10,007 bases of DNA from Oscillospiraceae bacterium (GCA_021771675.1 JAETOP010000125.1:1-10007); one strand, 5' to 3'. Shown: positions 1 through 7,376, numbered from the stretch's first letter. Notes: generated by a model from the letters alone, not told the origin. Numbers and translations: made by a program.

Positions 1-118
1 GCAAGACAAGGCAGAGGAACGTAGCCATACTGTATGTATGGCAAGTGACGATAACGCCGTATTGCGTCAATAGACCAAGCTGATATTAAAGATTTTAATC
101 AAGAATTAGTATTATACT
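1..118. repeat. Probable end of a dispersed intergenic repeat (window-edge fragment)
   Basis: This non-coding stretch is built of short palindromes. There is a 7-bp stem GCCATAC/GTATGGC (24-30 with 36-42), a 6-bp A/T stem ATTAAA/TTTAAT (85-90 with 94-99) and an AGTAT-T-ATACT palindrome (108-118). No reading frame here has a ribosome binding site. The layout resembles intergenic repeats scattered in clostridial genomes, and the element would continue to the left of the window. The right boundary near 118 is a guess from the last palindrome. It lies downstream of the kinase gene and has no T-tract typical of a terminator for it. Multi-copy status cannot be seen from a single window. Confidence 0.35.
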
Positions 119-190
119 CCCAACCGATGACGGATGCTGTTCAGCCACTCACCTCTGTATTTGAAGTACCGGGGCCCGGCTATGCTGCCC

Positions 191-2749
191 TCACTTCCAA
201 TACCGCTCCACCTGTTTGGCGAGAGCCTCCGGATCCACTGGCTTTGCGATATGGCCGTTCATGCCGCTTTCCAGGCAGCGCTGGACATCTTCGGGGAATG
301 CGTCGGCGCTCATGGCAATAATGGGAATTTTCTGGGCATCCGGATGAGCCGACTTACGAATGGCTGCGGTTGCCTCATACCCCGTCATTCGGGGCATGCG
401 AAGATCCATCAGGATCAGGTCGTAGAATCCAGCCGGGGAAGCTTCAAACTTTTCGAGGCAATACTTCCCGTCTTCGGCCCATTCCAGCGCCGCACCCAGA
501 TCGGAGAGCAGCTCCTTGGCTACCTCCCAGTTGAGTTCATTGTCCTCTGCCAGAAGAATCCGCCGCCCGGTGAATTCCGCTCCCTGCTGCGGGGATTCCT
601 CCTGAGCCTCCTCCTTGTTGATGTACTTGCGCAGATTATAAAACAGGGTGGATTTGAACAGGGGCTTGGAAATAAAGCCGTTGATTCCCGCCTCCCTTGC
701 CTCCGCTTCAAATTCGCTCCAATCATAGGCCGAGATCAGCAGGATCGGCACCTCTTCGTGCAGATGCTCCCGCAGCTTCCTGGCCGTCTGAATGCCGTTC
801 ATCCCCGGAAGCTTCCAGTCCAGCAATACGATCTGGTAATCTGCGCCTCTGTTGTGGCGCTCCACTGCCATCTCAATGGCCTTTTCTCCGCTCAGTGTCC
901 ACTCTGCATGGATTCCAAAGGTCTTCAGAACCTCTATGGTGGACTCGCATAAGAAGGCATCGTCGTCCACCACCAGCATGTTCCAGGGAGGCAGAACCAT
1001 GTTCACCTCCGTTACCGGCGCTTTCTCAAAGTCGAAGGTCAGATGGAACTGACTGCCCTTGCCAAGCTGGCTTTGAAGCTGAATAGTCCCTCCCATGGCG
1101 TCCACGATGTATTTTGTGATGGTCATGCCCAGGCCGGTGCCTTCAATCTTTTGGGTTCTGGCACTGTCAGCCCGGCTGTAGGCTTCAAATATTTTTTCCT
1201 GGAATTCCGGCGACATGCCCATGCCATTATCCGTCACCATAATATGAGTCTGGGCAAAGTTGTCGCCCTTGGGGGAAACCTCCTCCCAAAGGGACAGCTG
1301 AATCCTGCCGCCTTCCGGGGTGTATTTTGTGGCGTTGGACAGAAGATTCAGCAGCACCTGATTCAGGCGGACGCCGTCGCAGACCACATTTTCCGTCCTG
1401 ACCTTGTCAACATGCACTTCAAAGTGCTGCCCCTTTGCATTGATCTGGGGCTGCATAATGCTGACAATTCCGTCAAACAGCTCCTTCAGGGAGATATTTT
1501 CCGCCGTCATGGTCATCTTCCCGCTCTCCACCTTGGACATGTCCAGAACGTCGTTAATCAGCCCCAGCAGCTGCTTGCTTGACAGAGCGATTTTGCGCAG
1601 ACAATTCTTCACCTGCTCCAGGTCGCCAATGTGGGCGGTGGCGATGGCCGTCATACCCACAATGGCGTTCATGGGAGTTCGGATGTCGTGACTCATATTC
1701 GCCAGGAATTCGCTTTTGGCCTTGCTGGCCGCAGCCGCCTCGTGGCGGGATTTTTCCAGCTCCTTGATCTGGGCGTTGCTCATTTGGAAATAGCGGGCGA
1801 AGATCAGAATCATCAGAGTCAAAACAGACAGGCAGGCCAGCACCGTGAATCTGGTGCGCTGGACATTTAAGGTATCCAGCACATCGTTGATCTGGTTATT
1901 CGGCATGATGGAGATCAGGTTCCATTCGGAGTTGGACAGGGGCACGCTGTACAGCTTCTCCTCCTCTCCGCCCACCGAAACAACCGCGCCATAGGTCTGG
2001 TTATTTTCCAGTGCCTGGTCAAAATCTTCCATGTGATATGTCAGGTCCTGGGCGCCGGGGTAGGGACTGAGCAGCTCCGGTAACCGCTGAGAATCATCTC
2101 CCAGGCACATATTATCATTTTCTATGACAAAGGTGCCGTCATTTCTGACAATGCAGAGGGCCATCATCTGGTCTTCCTCGTCCAGAGAGAGAAACTCAGT
2201 GATGTATTCCAGGGGAACCGCCGCCACCAGGCCAGTGCTGGCACCGCCCTGGGGCATGGGATAATTTGCATCCACTCCAAACAGAACCACTTGCTTGCCG
2301 TCTTCGTCAGCGCCGATGGCGACCCGCCGTTCTCCGTCCACCAGTGCTTGGGTAAAGGGCTCCGGGTTCAAAGGCTGAATCGGCTTCCCGCTCAGAGTTT
2401 CCATGGTGCCGTCAGGGGCGCAGAGGGCGAGATATGCAAACCCCCGGACGTTTGCCCGGTAGGCCAGTTCCTGATACAGGTCCTCCTGCTCCCATTCTTC
2501 TGATGAGACCACTGAGACCAAGCCCTCCACCTGGTTAAAGCGCAGTCGGATCACCGACTCAAAATGCTTGGATATTTGCTCGCTTGTGCCGGAGAGATAG
2601 ATGTTTCCAATTTTATGAAAAGCCTCATGGCTCTTGTTGTTCATATACAATCCCAGGCAGGTGAAGGAAAAAACGCTGAAGATCACAACCCCCACGAAGC
2701 TGAGCTTCAAAAAGCGCATGATGGCATTCTTGCTTTGAACCAGTTCCAT
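191..2749 (-). CDS. Membrane hybrid sensor histidine kinase with two receiver domains
   Basis: This 852-residue hybrid kinase autophosphorylates and passes phosphate to its own receivers. One transmembrane helix lies at about residues 13-35 and a second at about 300-319. They bracket a ~260-residue extracytoplasmic sensor region, Cache-like by layout. A coiled linker leads to the HisKA H-box (SHDIRTPMNAIVGMT, His354). The ATPase domain has an N-box with Asn468/Asn472, G1 DNGMG (507-511) and G2 GTGLGM (537-542). Receiver 1 starts near 590 (DDD 595-597, phosphoacceptor Asp644, Lys695). Receiver 2 starts near 729 (Glu735-Asp736, Asp782, Lys836). All key residues are present in both receivers. 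The ATG is preceded by GGGGAGG located inside the HPt gene, whose stop lies 4 bases upstream, so translation is probably coupled. It is the last gene of the operon. The sensed ligand is unknown. No HPt domain is fused to it; the neighbouring gene supplies one. Confidence 0.95.
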   Translation of the reverse strand: MELVQSKNAIMRFLKLSFVGVVIFSVFSFTCLGLYMNNKSHEAFHKIGNIYLSGTSEQISKHFESVIRLRFNQVEGLVSVVSSEEWEQEDLYQELAYRANVRGFAYLALCAPDGTMETLSGKPIQPLNPEPFTQALVDGERRVAIGADEDGKQVVLFGVDANYPMPQGGASTGLVAAVPLEYITEFLSLDEEDQMMALCIVRNDGTFVIENDNMCLGDDSQRLPELLSPYPGAQDLTYHMEDFDQALENNQTYGAVVSVGGEEEKLYSVPLSNSEWNLISIMPNNQINDVLDTLNVQRTRFTVLACLSVLTLMILIFARYFQMSNAQIKELEKSRHEAAAASKAKSEFLANMSHDIRTPMNAIVGMTAIATAHIGDLEQVKNCLRKIALSSKQLLGLINDVLDMSKVESGKMTMTAENISLKELFDGIVSIMQPQINAKGQHFEVHVDKVRTENVVCDGVRLNQVLLNLLSNATKYTPEGGRIQLSLWEEVSPKGDNFAQTHIMVTDNGMGMSPEFQEKIFEAYSRADSARTQKIEGTGLGMTITKYIVDAMGGTIQLQSQLGKGSQFHLTFDFEKAPVTEVNMVLPPWNMLVVDDDAFLCESTIEVLKTFGIHAEWTLSGEKAIEMAVERHNRGADYQIVLLDWKLPGMNGIQTARKLREHLHEEVPILLISAYDWSEFEAEAREAGINGFISKPLFKSTLFYNLRKYINKEEAQEESPQQGAEFTGRRILLAEDNELNWEVAKELLSDLGAALEWAEDGKYCLEKFEASPAGFYDLILMDLRMPRMTGYEATAAIRKSAHPDAQKIPIIAMSADAFPEDVQRCLESGMNGHIAKPVDPEALAKQVERYWK

Positions 2750-2753
2750 TGGA

Positions 2754-3116
2754 TTATTCCTCCCCGGAGCGCCGGTAGTCTTCTACCGCCTGGATGAGTC
2801 GGTGATAATCCTCCGACAGCCGGGGTGCCATTTCCATGGCTTTTGCGTAATCGTGGTTCTTCATGGCCTGAGTGACCTGGTTGCTGCTTTCGTAGAGGGC
2901 GGTAAAGGAAAGGTTCTGGCAGACTCCTTTCAGAGTGTGCACCGCTCGCAGCCCCTCCTCGTAGTTCCCGCTGGCCATGGCAGCTTCAAACTGGGCAAAG
3001 CTTTTATCCTCCAGAAATTTCAGCATAAATTTCTCCACCAGCTGTTCCCGGCGCAGTCTGCCCAAAACGCTCTCATAATCCCCCCCGAATTGGAGGTAGC
3101 ATTCTTTTAGATTCAT
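2754..3116 (-). CDS. Free-standing HPt (histidine phosphotransfer) protein
   Basis: This small 120-residue helical protein matches the HPt fold. The phosphorylatable histidine is His60 in AVHTLKGVCQNLSF, the usual H-x-L-K-G pattern with downstream small/polar residues. HPt proteins carry phosphate between the receiver of a hybrid kinase and the receiver of a response regulator. Its placement, 15 bases after the REC-HD-GYP gene and 4 bases before the hybrid kinase gene, makes those two proteins the natural partners. It has no signal peptide or membrane segment, so it should be cytoplasmic. The ATG is preceded by GGGAGG with a short A-rich spacer. Length and architecture are normal for a stand-alone HPt. 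Identification is firm; the partner assignment is inferred from context. Confidence 0.92.
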   Translation of the reverse strand: MNLKECYLQFGGDYESVLGRLRREQLVEKFMLKFLEDKSFAQFEAAMASGNYEEGLRAVHTLKGVCQNLSFTALYESSNQVTQAMKNHDYAKAMEMAPRLSEDYHRLIQAVEDYRRSGEE

Positions 3117-3131
3117 GATTTTTTCCTCCCG

Positions 3132-4745
3132 TTATATGCTGCCGCTTTCTTTTTCATCCAGGAAGCGGATGGTCACCTGACCCTTTGGATACTGAGGAGC
3201 CCCTGCCGAAGAGGCCACCATGGAGAGCAGTGTCCTGGACTGGCCCGGGCCCCAGAAGCCCGTAACACTCACCGAAGATTGCAGCCACCCCTGCTCGGTC
3301 AGTTCCCGGAAGCGCTGACCGATTTCCTCCAGTCTGGCCTGGAAGGTGCTCTTGGCCATACTGCTGAAGACAAGCAGAAATCCGTCGCCCTCATAGCGGA
3401 TTACAGGGTCGCTTTTCCGGATCAGCGACTGCAGAGTCTCCCCCGTCCGCCGCAGCAACAGGTCGCCGGCCTCCTGCCCGTATGTCTTATTGACCTCTTT
3501 GAGCTCATCCACGTCCACCAGGATCGCCGCTGCCACACCCTCATTCTCCTGGATGTATTCCTGAAAATAGCGGCGGTTGTAAACCTGGGTCAGGGGATCC
3601 ACATACAGAAGCTGCTTATACCCCGGCTGCTGGGAATGCGTCTGCTGTCGGCTCCGGGAGCCCTGCTTGCGATTTGGCTCTTCGTTCCACGCTTGTCCCA
3701 CATTTTCCAGGGAACGCTTCAGCCGGTCGGAAATCTCCACCAGGCATTGCAGCAGCAGCGGATTGAAGGTGCCGCACTTTCCTGCCTGAATCATCTCTAT
3801 GGCCACCTCATGAGAGAAGGCCTTTTTATAGCAGCGCTCACTGGTCAGGGCGTCATATACATCGGCCATAGCCACCACCTGAGCGGCAATGGGAACCTCC
3901 TCGCCCTTCAGTCCGTCCGGGTATCCTCTGCCGTCATATCGCTCATGGTGCCACCGGCAGATCCCGTAGGCCACCTCCACCAGCTCCGAGCTGGACTGAT
4001 CGGTGGGAAGATCGGAGAGCATCTCGGCGCCAATCTTTGCATGGGTCTTCATGATCTCAAATTCCTCCGGGGTAAGCCTGCCGGGCTTGTTCAGGATCTC
4101 CGCTGGAATGGAGATTTTTCCCACGTCGTGGATGGCGGAGGCGGTGCTGATCAGGGCGATTTTATCCTCGGAGAGGGCATACCGGTCGGTGCACTGGGCC
4201 AACTGCCTGAGCAGCAGTTCTGTGATGGCTTTCACATGCTGAATATGGAGGCCGCTTTCTCCGTTCCGGAATTCCACAATATGGGACAGAATGGAGACCA
4301 TTAGATCATTGTTCTTCTGCTGCTCCAGGAACTGTTCCCGCACCGTTTTTTCCAGGTCATGCTGGCGGGCAAAGAGCAGCAGGGTGTTGGCGATCCGCTT
4401 GCGGACGATCATGGGGTCGAAGGGACGGCCGATGTAGTCAAAGGCGCCCAGACTGTAAGCCCGGCTGATGTTCTCCGGCGAGTCGTCGGAGGAGATCATC
4501 ATCACCACTACCCGGTCGTTCCAATACCGCTGCCTGATATACTCCAGCACCGCAAAGCCATCCTTTTCCGGCATCATAATATCCAGCAGTATGAACCAGA
4601 AATCCGTTTCATTTTGGTTCAGGATTTCCATGGCCTGGCGCCCGTTTTCCGCCTCCGTCACCTCATACTGCCCCTCCAAAATATCTGTCAAAAGCACACG
4701 GTTCATCTCTGAATCGTCCACAATCAGAACTTTTTGCTTCTCCAT
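3132..4745 (-). CDS. Response regulator: REC, HD-GYP c-di-GMP phosphodiesterase, degenerate GGDEF
   Basis: This 537-residue cytoplasmic regulator has three domains. REC (about 4-122) has Asp10/Asp11 and phosphoacceptor Asp55, but Arg107 replaces the usual conserved Lys (GRPF). HD-GYP (about 145-345) has HDVGK (206-210), HH (266-267), DGRGYP (271-276) and Asp295. These are the residues expected of an active phosphodiesterase that hydrolyses c-di-GMP. A Gln/Ser/Arg-rich linker (about 352-375) leads to a GGDEF-like domain (about 380-530). Its signature is E452-G-D-G-F456 instead of GGDEF, so cyclase activity is unlikely, although RKSD (443-446) keeps the I-site spacing. The start is the ATG at 4745: it has GGAAGGAGG upstream and leaves a 31-base gap after the cyclase gene. 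A further ATG at 4847 in the same frame would add 34 residues overlapping the cyclase gene and is disfavoured. It is the probable output regulator of the adjacent HPt and hybrid kinase. Confidence 0.93.
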   Translation of the reverse strand: MEKQKVLIVDDSEMNRVLLTDILEGQYEVTEAENGRQAMEILNQNETDFWFILLDIMMPEKDGFAVLEYIRQRYWNDRVVVMMISSDDSPENISRAYSLGAFDYIGRPFDPMIVRKRIANTLLLFARQHDLEKTVREQFLEQQKNNDLMVSILSHIVEFRNGESGLHIQHVKAITELLLRQLAQCTDRYALSEDKIALISTASAIHDVGKISIPAEILNKPGRLTPEEFEIMKTHAKIGAEMLSDLPTDQSSSELVEVAYGICRWHHERYDGRGYPDGLKGEEVPIAAQVVAMADVYDALTSERCYKKAFSHEVAIEMIQAGKCGTFNPLLLQCLVEISDRLKRSLENVGQAWNEEPNRKQGSRSRQQTHSQQPGYKQLLYVDPLTQVYNRRYFQEYIQENEGVAAAILVDVDELKEVNKTYGQEAGDLLLRRTGETLQSLIRKSDPVIRYEGDGFLLVFSSMAKSTFQARLEEIGQRFRELTEQGWLQSSVSVTGFWGPGQSRTLLSMVASSAGAPQYPKGQVTIRFLDEKESGSI

Positions 4746-4755
4746 GGCTTCCAGG

Positions 4756-4762
4756 CCTCCTT
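4756..4762 (-). promoter_or_regulatory. Ribosome binding site that decides the HD-GYP start
   Basis: On the minus strand AAGGAGG lies 10 bases before the ATG at 4743-4745. This places the start there and not at the upstream in-frame ATG at 4847. The chosen protein then begins directly with the first beta strand of the receiver (KVLIVDD). Confidence 0.8.
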
Positions 4763-4776
4763 CCTGCCTTTCTTGC

Positions 4777-6909
4777 TCAAATTTCTTCTTCCCGTTCCCC
4801 AAACAGAGCGTATCCGCACTTTTCCTTCTTTGCACGGTACAGGGCAATATCCGCCTGCTTGTACAGTTCCTCGTAGGACTGCCCCTTGTAGAAGGCCGCT
4901 CCCACCGATGCCGTCACCGAGATTTTTTGCCCGCCCTTTTCAAAGACAAGCCGCAGCTTCTTTTCCAGACGGGCCAACACCGGGTGAATGTTGGACTTCC
5001 GGGATATGTTCTTCAGGAAGACCATATATTCGTCTCCGCCCAGGCGGCAAATAATGTCCCCAGCCCGGAAGCAGTCCTGTAGCCTTCGGGCCGCTTCCTG
5101 CAATATCCAGTCTCCCACCGGATGGCCGAATTGATCGTTGACCTCCTTGAAGTGATCCAAATCCAGCAGGATCATCGCTGCGTTTTCTGATTCCTTTGTC
5201 TTTTCTAGCGCCTCAAGAATCAGCCTTCTCCCGCCCAGTCGGTTATACACCTGGGTCAGAGGATCCGTCACGGACTCCCGCTGAGCGGTTTCCAGCATCT
5301 GCTCTTTGTTGCTTAGCTCTGTAATATCCATTCTTTGCAGCAGTACATAGGCCTTCGACTGATGGAAGGGCCTGCAGGTCAGGCGTTTCTTCCGGATTTC
5401 CCCATTCTCCTCAATGACATTTTCCTCGAAGGCGTATTCCGGCTCGGTTTCCAAGGTCTTAAAAATACATTCCGGATTCATCAGCTTCTTGACCTGATTC
5501 CGTTCTTCCTCCACGACAAACCGGTCAACGTACTCTTCCATTGCCTGGGTATAGCAATACCCTTCCTTGGGCGGCATTCCCTTGGCTCCCTCATCGCCGA
5601 CGACACGGAAGAAATAGCCTGTTTTCAAATCCACACAATAGCAGTAATCCACCGTCTCCCGCAGATAGGATTCCAAAATCGGATACAGGCCTTCCTTCCG
5701 ATCCATCATTTCCAGCACCAGATAGGCCCTTGTATTGGACAGGGAGGAGGGCAGGATAAATACCTTTATCCAGCAGTATTTGTGATGCGCCGAGTCCAGA
5801 AGCAGGGTAATGGATCGCTTGCGCTGATCCCTTGCGCATCTGTGCATGTTTTCGCAGGTCAAAAACGCCCGGGCCTTTGCCCTTTCGGAGGAATCGATAT
5901 TTTGCTCGCACAGCTGATCCACAAGCTCCGGCAGAGGGATGTTCTCCTGCTCTGCGAAACAAGGGGTGCGTTTTAAGTCCCGCTTCAGCACCTGCAGCCG
6001 GCCGCTGTGGGCATCCCACTCATAGATCACAGAGCGTGGGTGGATGATGGAGTAGAGTACATCCTCCTTTTCCGCCTTCAGGGCCTTCAGCTGCTGCTCG
6101 TTCTGAATATCCTGCACCACAAACATCAGCTCATTGACTCCATTAATGGGCACCGGATACAGTGTCCCTCTGACCCAGGAATAGTTTCCAAAGTCGTCCT
6201 TTCTTCTGAAATCCACGCTGCGGGAGCCATTGCCGGCAATGATCGCCTCCATGGATTCCCTGGAGAACAGGCTGTGTACCGCTTCCAGCTCTGCCGGAGG
6301 GACACGCTGGTCAATAATCGTGTCAATGTCCCAGCTGTCCTCAATGGACAGCGCCGGCCTGCGCCCATAGGCCACCGGGTGGAAGGTCCTGGCAGCTCTG
6401 TCCACAAAAAAAATATCCTCATAGGCCTTGACCAGGTACCTGCTGCAAAGGCTCATTTTATAGTTGTCCACAATGTGATGGGTCTCATCTTCCTGGTTGT
6501 GGCCCGCCAGCTTATCCGTAATGTCCCGGTGCATCCCCAGCATCCCGGTCGCCCCTGTCTCCTTAGAAGAGAACAGTGTGGCGTCACACCGAACCACCGT
6601 CATTCCCCGATGGGGGTGATTCCAGATGTATTCCACTTCCACAGCCTGTCCTGTGGCGACCAGCTGGCTTATGGCATTGTCCACGTAGGACCGATATACC
6701 GGCTCGATCCGGCTGCGCCAGTGTTGATACAGCTCCTCCGGCTTTGTTTCCGGCTCTGCGCCCAAAATGGCGTACATATTTGCATCGCCGAACATCTGCG
6801 GCGGTTGGCCGGGAAGGGTCTCAATCCGCCAAATGCCCACGTTAATGTCTTCCAGAATTTTCTTCTGCTCATTTTCGTTCATAATATGTCGATAATCCGC
6901 TTTACCCAC
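4777..6909 (-). CDS. Cytoplasmic multi-PAS diguanylate cyclase (GGDEY)
   Basis: This 710-residue protein is predicted to make c-di-GMP from two GTP. The N-terminus (about 20-135) is a PAS_3-like sensor with a PAC-type tail ending HRDITDK. Three further PAS-like segments follow at about 150-270, 285-405 and 410-532; these are weaker calls based on repeated fold pattern. The GGDEF domain (about 545-705) has DPLTQVYNR, the metal-binding Asp583 in LLDLDHFK, and the active site GGDEY (624-628). It keeps the inhibitory I-site RAGD (615-618) exactly five residues upstream, so product inhibition is likely. No membrane segment is seen. The start is a GTG at 6907-6909 with GAGGAGGG eight bases upstream. 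The in-frame ATG nine codons later has no ribosome binding site. It is the first gene of the operon, behind a long folded leader, and opposes the HD-GYP hydrolase encoded next. The PAS ligand is unknown. Confidence 0.94.
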   Translation of the reverse strand: MGKADYRHIMNENEQKKILEDINVGIWRIETLPGQPPQMFGDANMYAILGAEPETKPEELYQHWRSRIEPVYRSYVDNAISQLVATGQAVEVEYIWNHPHRGMTVVRCDATLFSSKETGATGMLGMHRDITDKLAGHNQEDETHHIVDNYKMSLCSRYLVKAYEDIFFVDRAARTFHPVAYGRRPALSIEDSWDIDTIIDQRVPPAELEAVHSLFSRESMEAIIAGNGSRSVDFRRKDDFGNYSWVRGTLYPVPINGVNELMFVVQDIQNEQQLKALKAEKEDVLYSIIHPRSVIYEWDAHSGRLQVLKRDLKRTPCFAEQENIPLPELVDQLCEQNIDSSERAKARAFLTCENMHRCARDQRKRSITLLLDSAHHKYCWIKVFILPSSLSNTRAYLVLEMMDRKEGLYPILESYLRETVDYCYCVDLKTGYFFRVVGDEGAKGMPPKEGYCYTQAMEEYVDRFVVEEERNQVKKLMNPECIFKTLETEPEYAFEENVIEENGEIRKKRLTCRPFHQSKAYVLLQRMDITELSNKEQMLETAQRESVTDPLTQVYNRLGGRRLILEALEKTKESENAAMILLDLDHFKEVNDQFGHPVGDWILQEAARRLQDCFRAGDIICRLGGDEYMVFLKNISRKSNIHPVLARLEKKLRLVFEKGGQKISVTASVGAAFYKGQSYEELYKQADIALYRAKKEKCGYALFGEREEEI

Positions 6910-6917
6910 GGTGAAGT

Positions 6918-6925
6918 CCCTCCTC
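6918..6925 (-). promoter_or_regulatory. Ribosome binding site for the GTG start of the cyclase
   Basis: GAGGAGGG on the minus strand sits 8 bases before the GTG codon at 6907-6909. This supports a non-ATG start. It lies just downstream of the 6934-6952 hairpin, so folding of the leader could affect access to it. Confidence 0.75.
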
Positions 6926-6933
6926 GCTGTTCA

Positions 6934-6952
6934 CATCAGCAGCCTGCTGATG
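6934..6952 (-). repeat. Inverted repeat/hairpin just upstream of the cyclase ribosome binding site
   Basis: CATCAGCA and TGCTGATG are perfect complements separated by three bases. They form an 8-bp hairpin, or a 19-base operator-like palindrome, ending 8 bases upstream of the ribosome binding site. It is too close to the start codon to be a typical promoter operator if the promoter at 7114-7143 is used. An RNA role is therefore the simpler reading. Confidence 0.55.
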
Positions 6953-6965
6953 CTCCATTGGCTCT

Positions 6966-7017
6966 GGCGCAGCGGCTGCCCGGTATTATCCGGCAGACTC
7001 TAGCGGCGCAGCTGCCC
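6966..7017. repeat. Imperfect direct repeat flanking a leader hairpin
   Basis: GGCGCAGCGGCTGCCC (6966-6981) recurs as GGCGCAGCTGCCC (7005-7017), identical apart from three extra bases in the first copy. The first copy overlaps one arm of the 6976-6996 hairpin, so the second copy could pair alternatively with the other arm. A switch between the two is possible but only inferred. Confidence 0.4.
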
Positions 7018-7113
7018 ATCGGAAAGGGGGAAGCCTCTGCGCAGCAGTCATGCGCCGCGCCTTTCTCCCATGGCAACTGCCTGGGAGGGCTTCCTTAATT
7101 TTACCCGTCAGAT

Positions 7114-7143
7114 AGAATATCATGGAATGATGTTTTTCGTCAA
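7114..7143 (-). promoter_or_regulatory. Candidate sigma-A promoter of the c-di-GMP signalling operon
   Basis: On the minus strand, TTGACG (7138-7143) and TATTCT (7114-7119) are separated by 18 bases. They match 5/6 and 4/6 of the -35 and -10 consensus. A transcript would begin near 7107, giving a leader of about 200 bases before the cyclase GTG. No better promoter was seen between here and 6910. Confidence 0.5.
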
Positions 7144-7196
7144 GAGCTTTCTATGGCTGCTTGGATACAAAAGCGGCGCTTTTCGGTTTATATACA

Positions 7197-7364
7197 ATAA
7201 GGCAACACCGCACAATAGGAGCTGCGGGTTTCGGCGGATCTTTTGTACCTACTCTTCAGTTTGGAAAAAGGGAAATACACAAAGTATTCCGCCTTTTGGG
7301 GACTTTGATTGGGCACAAAATCTCTCGCCGAGAACCCTTGTCCTATTATGTGGTATTGCCATAA
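7197..7364. mobile_element. MITE-like element, 160 bp, with terminal inverted repeats and ATAA target duplication
   Basis: The element proper spans 7201-7360. Its first 20 bases (GGCAACACCGCACAATAGGA) match the reverse complement of its last 20 at 17 positions. It is flanked on both sides by ATAA (7197-7200 and 7361-7364), a likely 4-bp target-site duplication. Inside, 7231-7249 is complementary to 7312-7331, and 7265-7298 forms a central hairpin (GGAAATAC with GTATTCC, then A-rich with T-rich arms). The whole element can therefore fold end to end. It encodes no credible protein, so it would depend on a transposase elsewhere. Its right end lies only ~16 bases from the candidate regulatory site of the thioredoxin operon. 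Confidence 0.7.
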
Positions 7365-7376
7365 ATCTTTCAAAAG

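Larger units (their letters stand above)
6910..7107 (-). promoter_or_regulatory. Long folded 5' leader of the c-di-GMP operon, class unknown
   Basis: The ~200 bases between the candidate promoter and the cyclase GTG contain nested complementary segments. Stem P1 pairs 7088-7094 with 7029-7035 (GGAAGCC/GGCTTCC). It encloses P2 (7082-7087 with 7065-7070, plus an inner 4-bp stem) and P3 (7051-7055 with 7039-7043), which makes a three-way junction. Downstream are a stem at 6976-6996 (one bulge, ATAATA loop) and a near-perfect hairpin at 6934-6952 (CATCAGCA/TGCTGATG) ending just before the ribosome binding site. The conserved joining sequences of c-di-GMP-I (GEMM) riboswitches were not found. There is no U-tract, so any control would more likely act on translation. 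It could be a cis-regulatory RNA or simply a GC-rich leader. Confidence 0.4.

Noticed and set aside
171..181. CCGGG-G-CCCGG palindrome as a terminator of the kinase operon
   Set aside because: Its loop would be one base and no T-tract follows on the minus strand. No convincing terminator was found downstream of the kinase gene.
4746..4847. Longer start for the HD-GYP regulator at 4847, adding 34 residues
   Set aside because: The extension overlaps the end of the cyclase gene, has no domain content, and a good ribosome binding site precedes the ATG at 4745.
6007..7098. Plus-strand open frame of 363 codons opposite the cyclase gene and its leader
   Set aside because: It is antisense to a well-supported gene, its composition is that of a reverse-complement shadow, and it has no recognisable domain.
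6910..7107. c-di-GMP-I (GEMM) or c-di-GMP-II riboswitch in the cyclase leader
   Set aside because: A three-way junction can be drawn, but the conserved joining and loop sequences of these classes are not seen, so no class is assigned.
7169..7183. AAAAGC-GGC-GCTTTT palindrome as a bidirectional terminator
   Set aside because: The stem is only 6 bp with mostly A-T pairs, and it lies upstream of both divergent operons and not after a gene.
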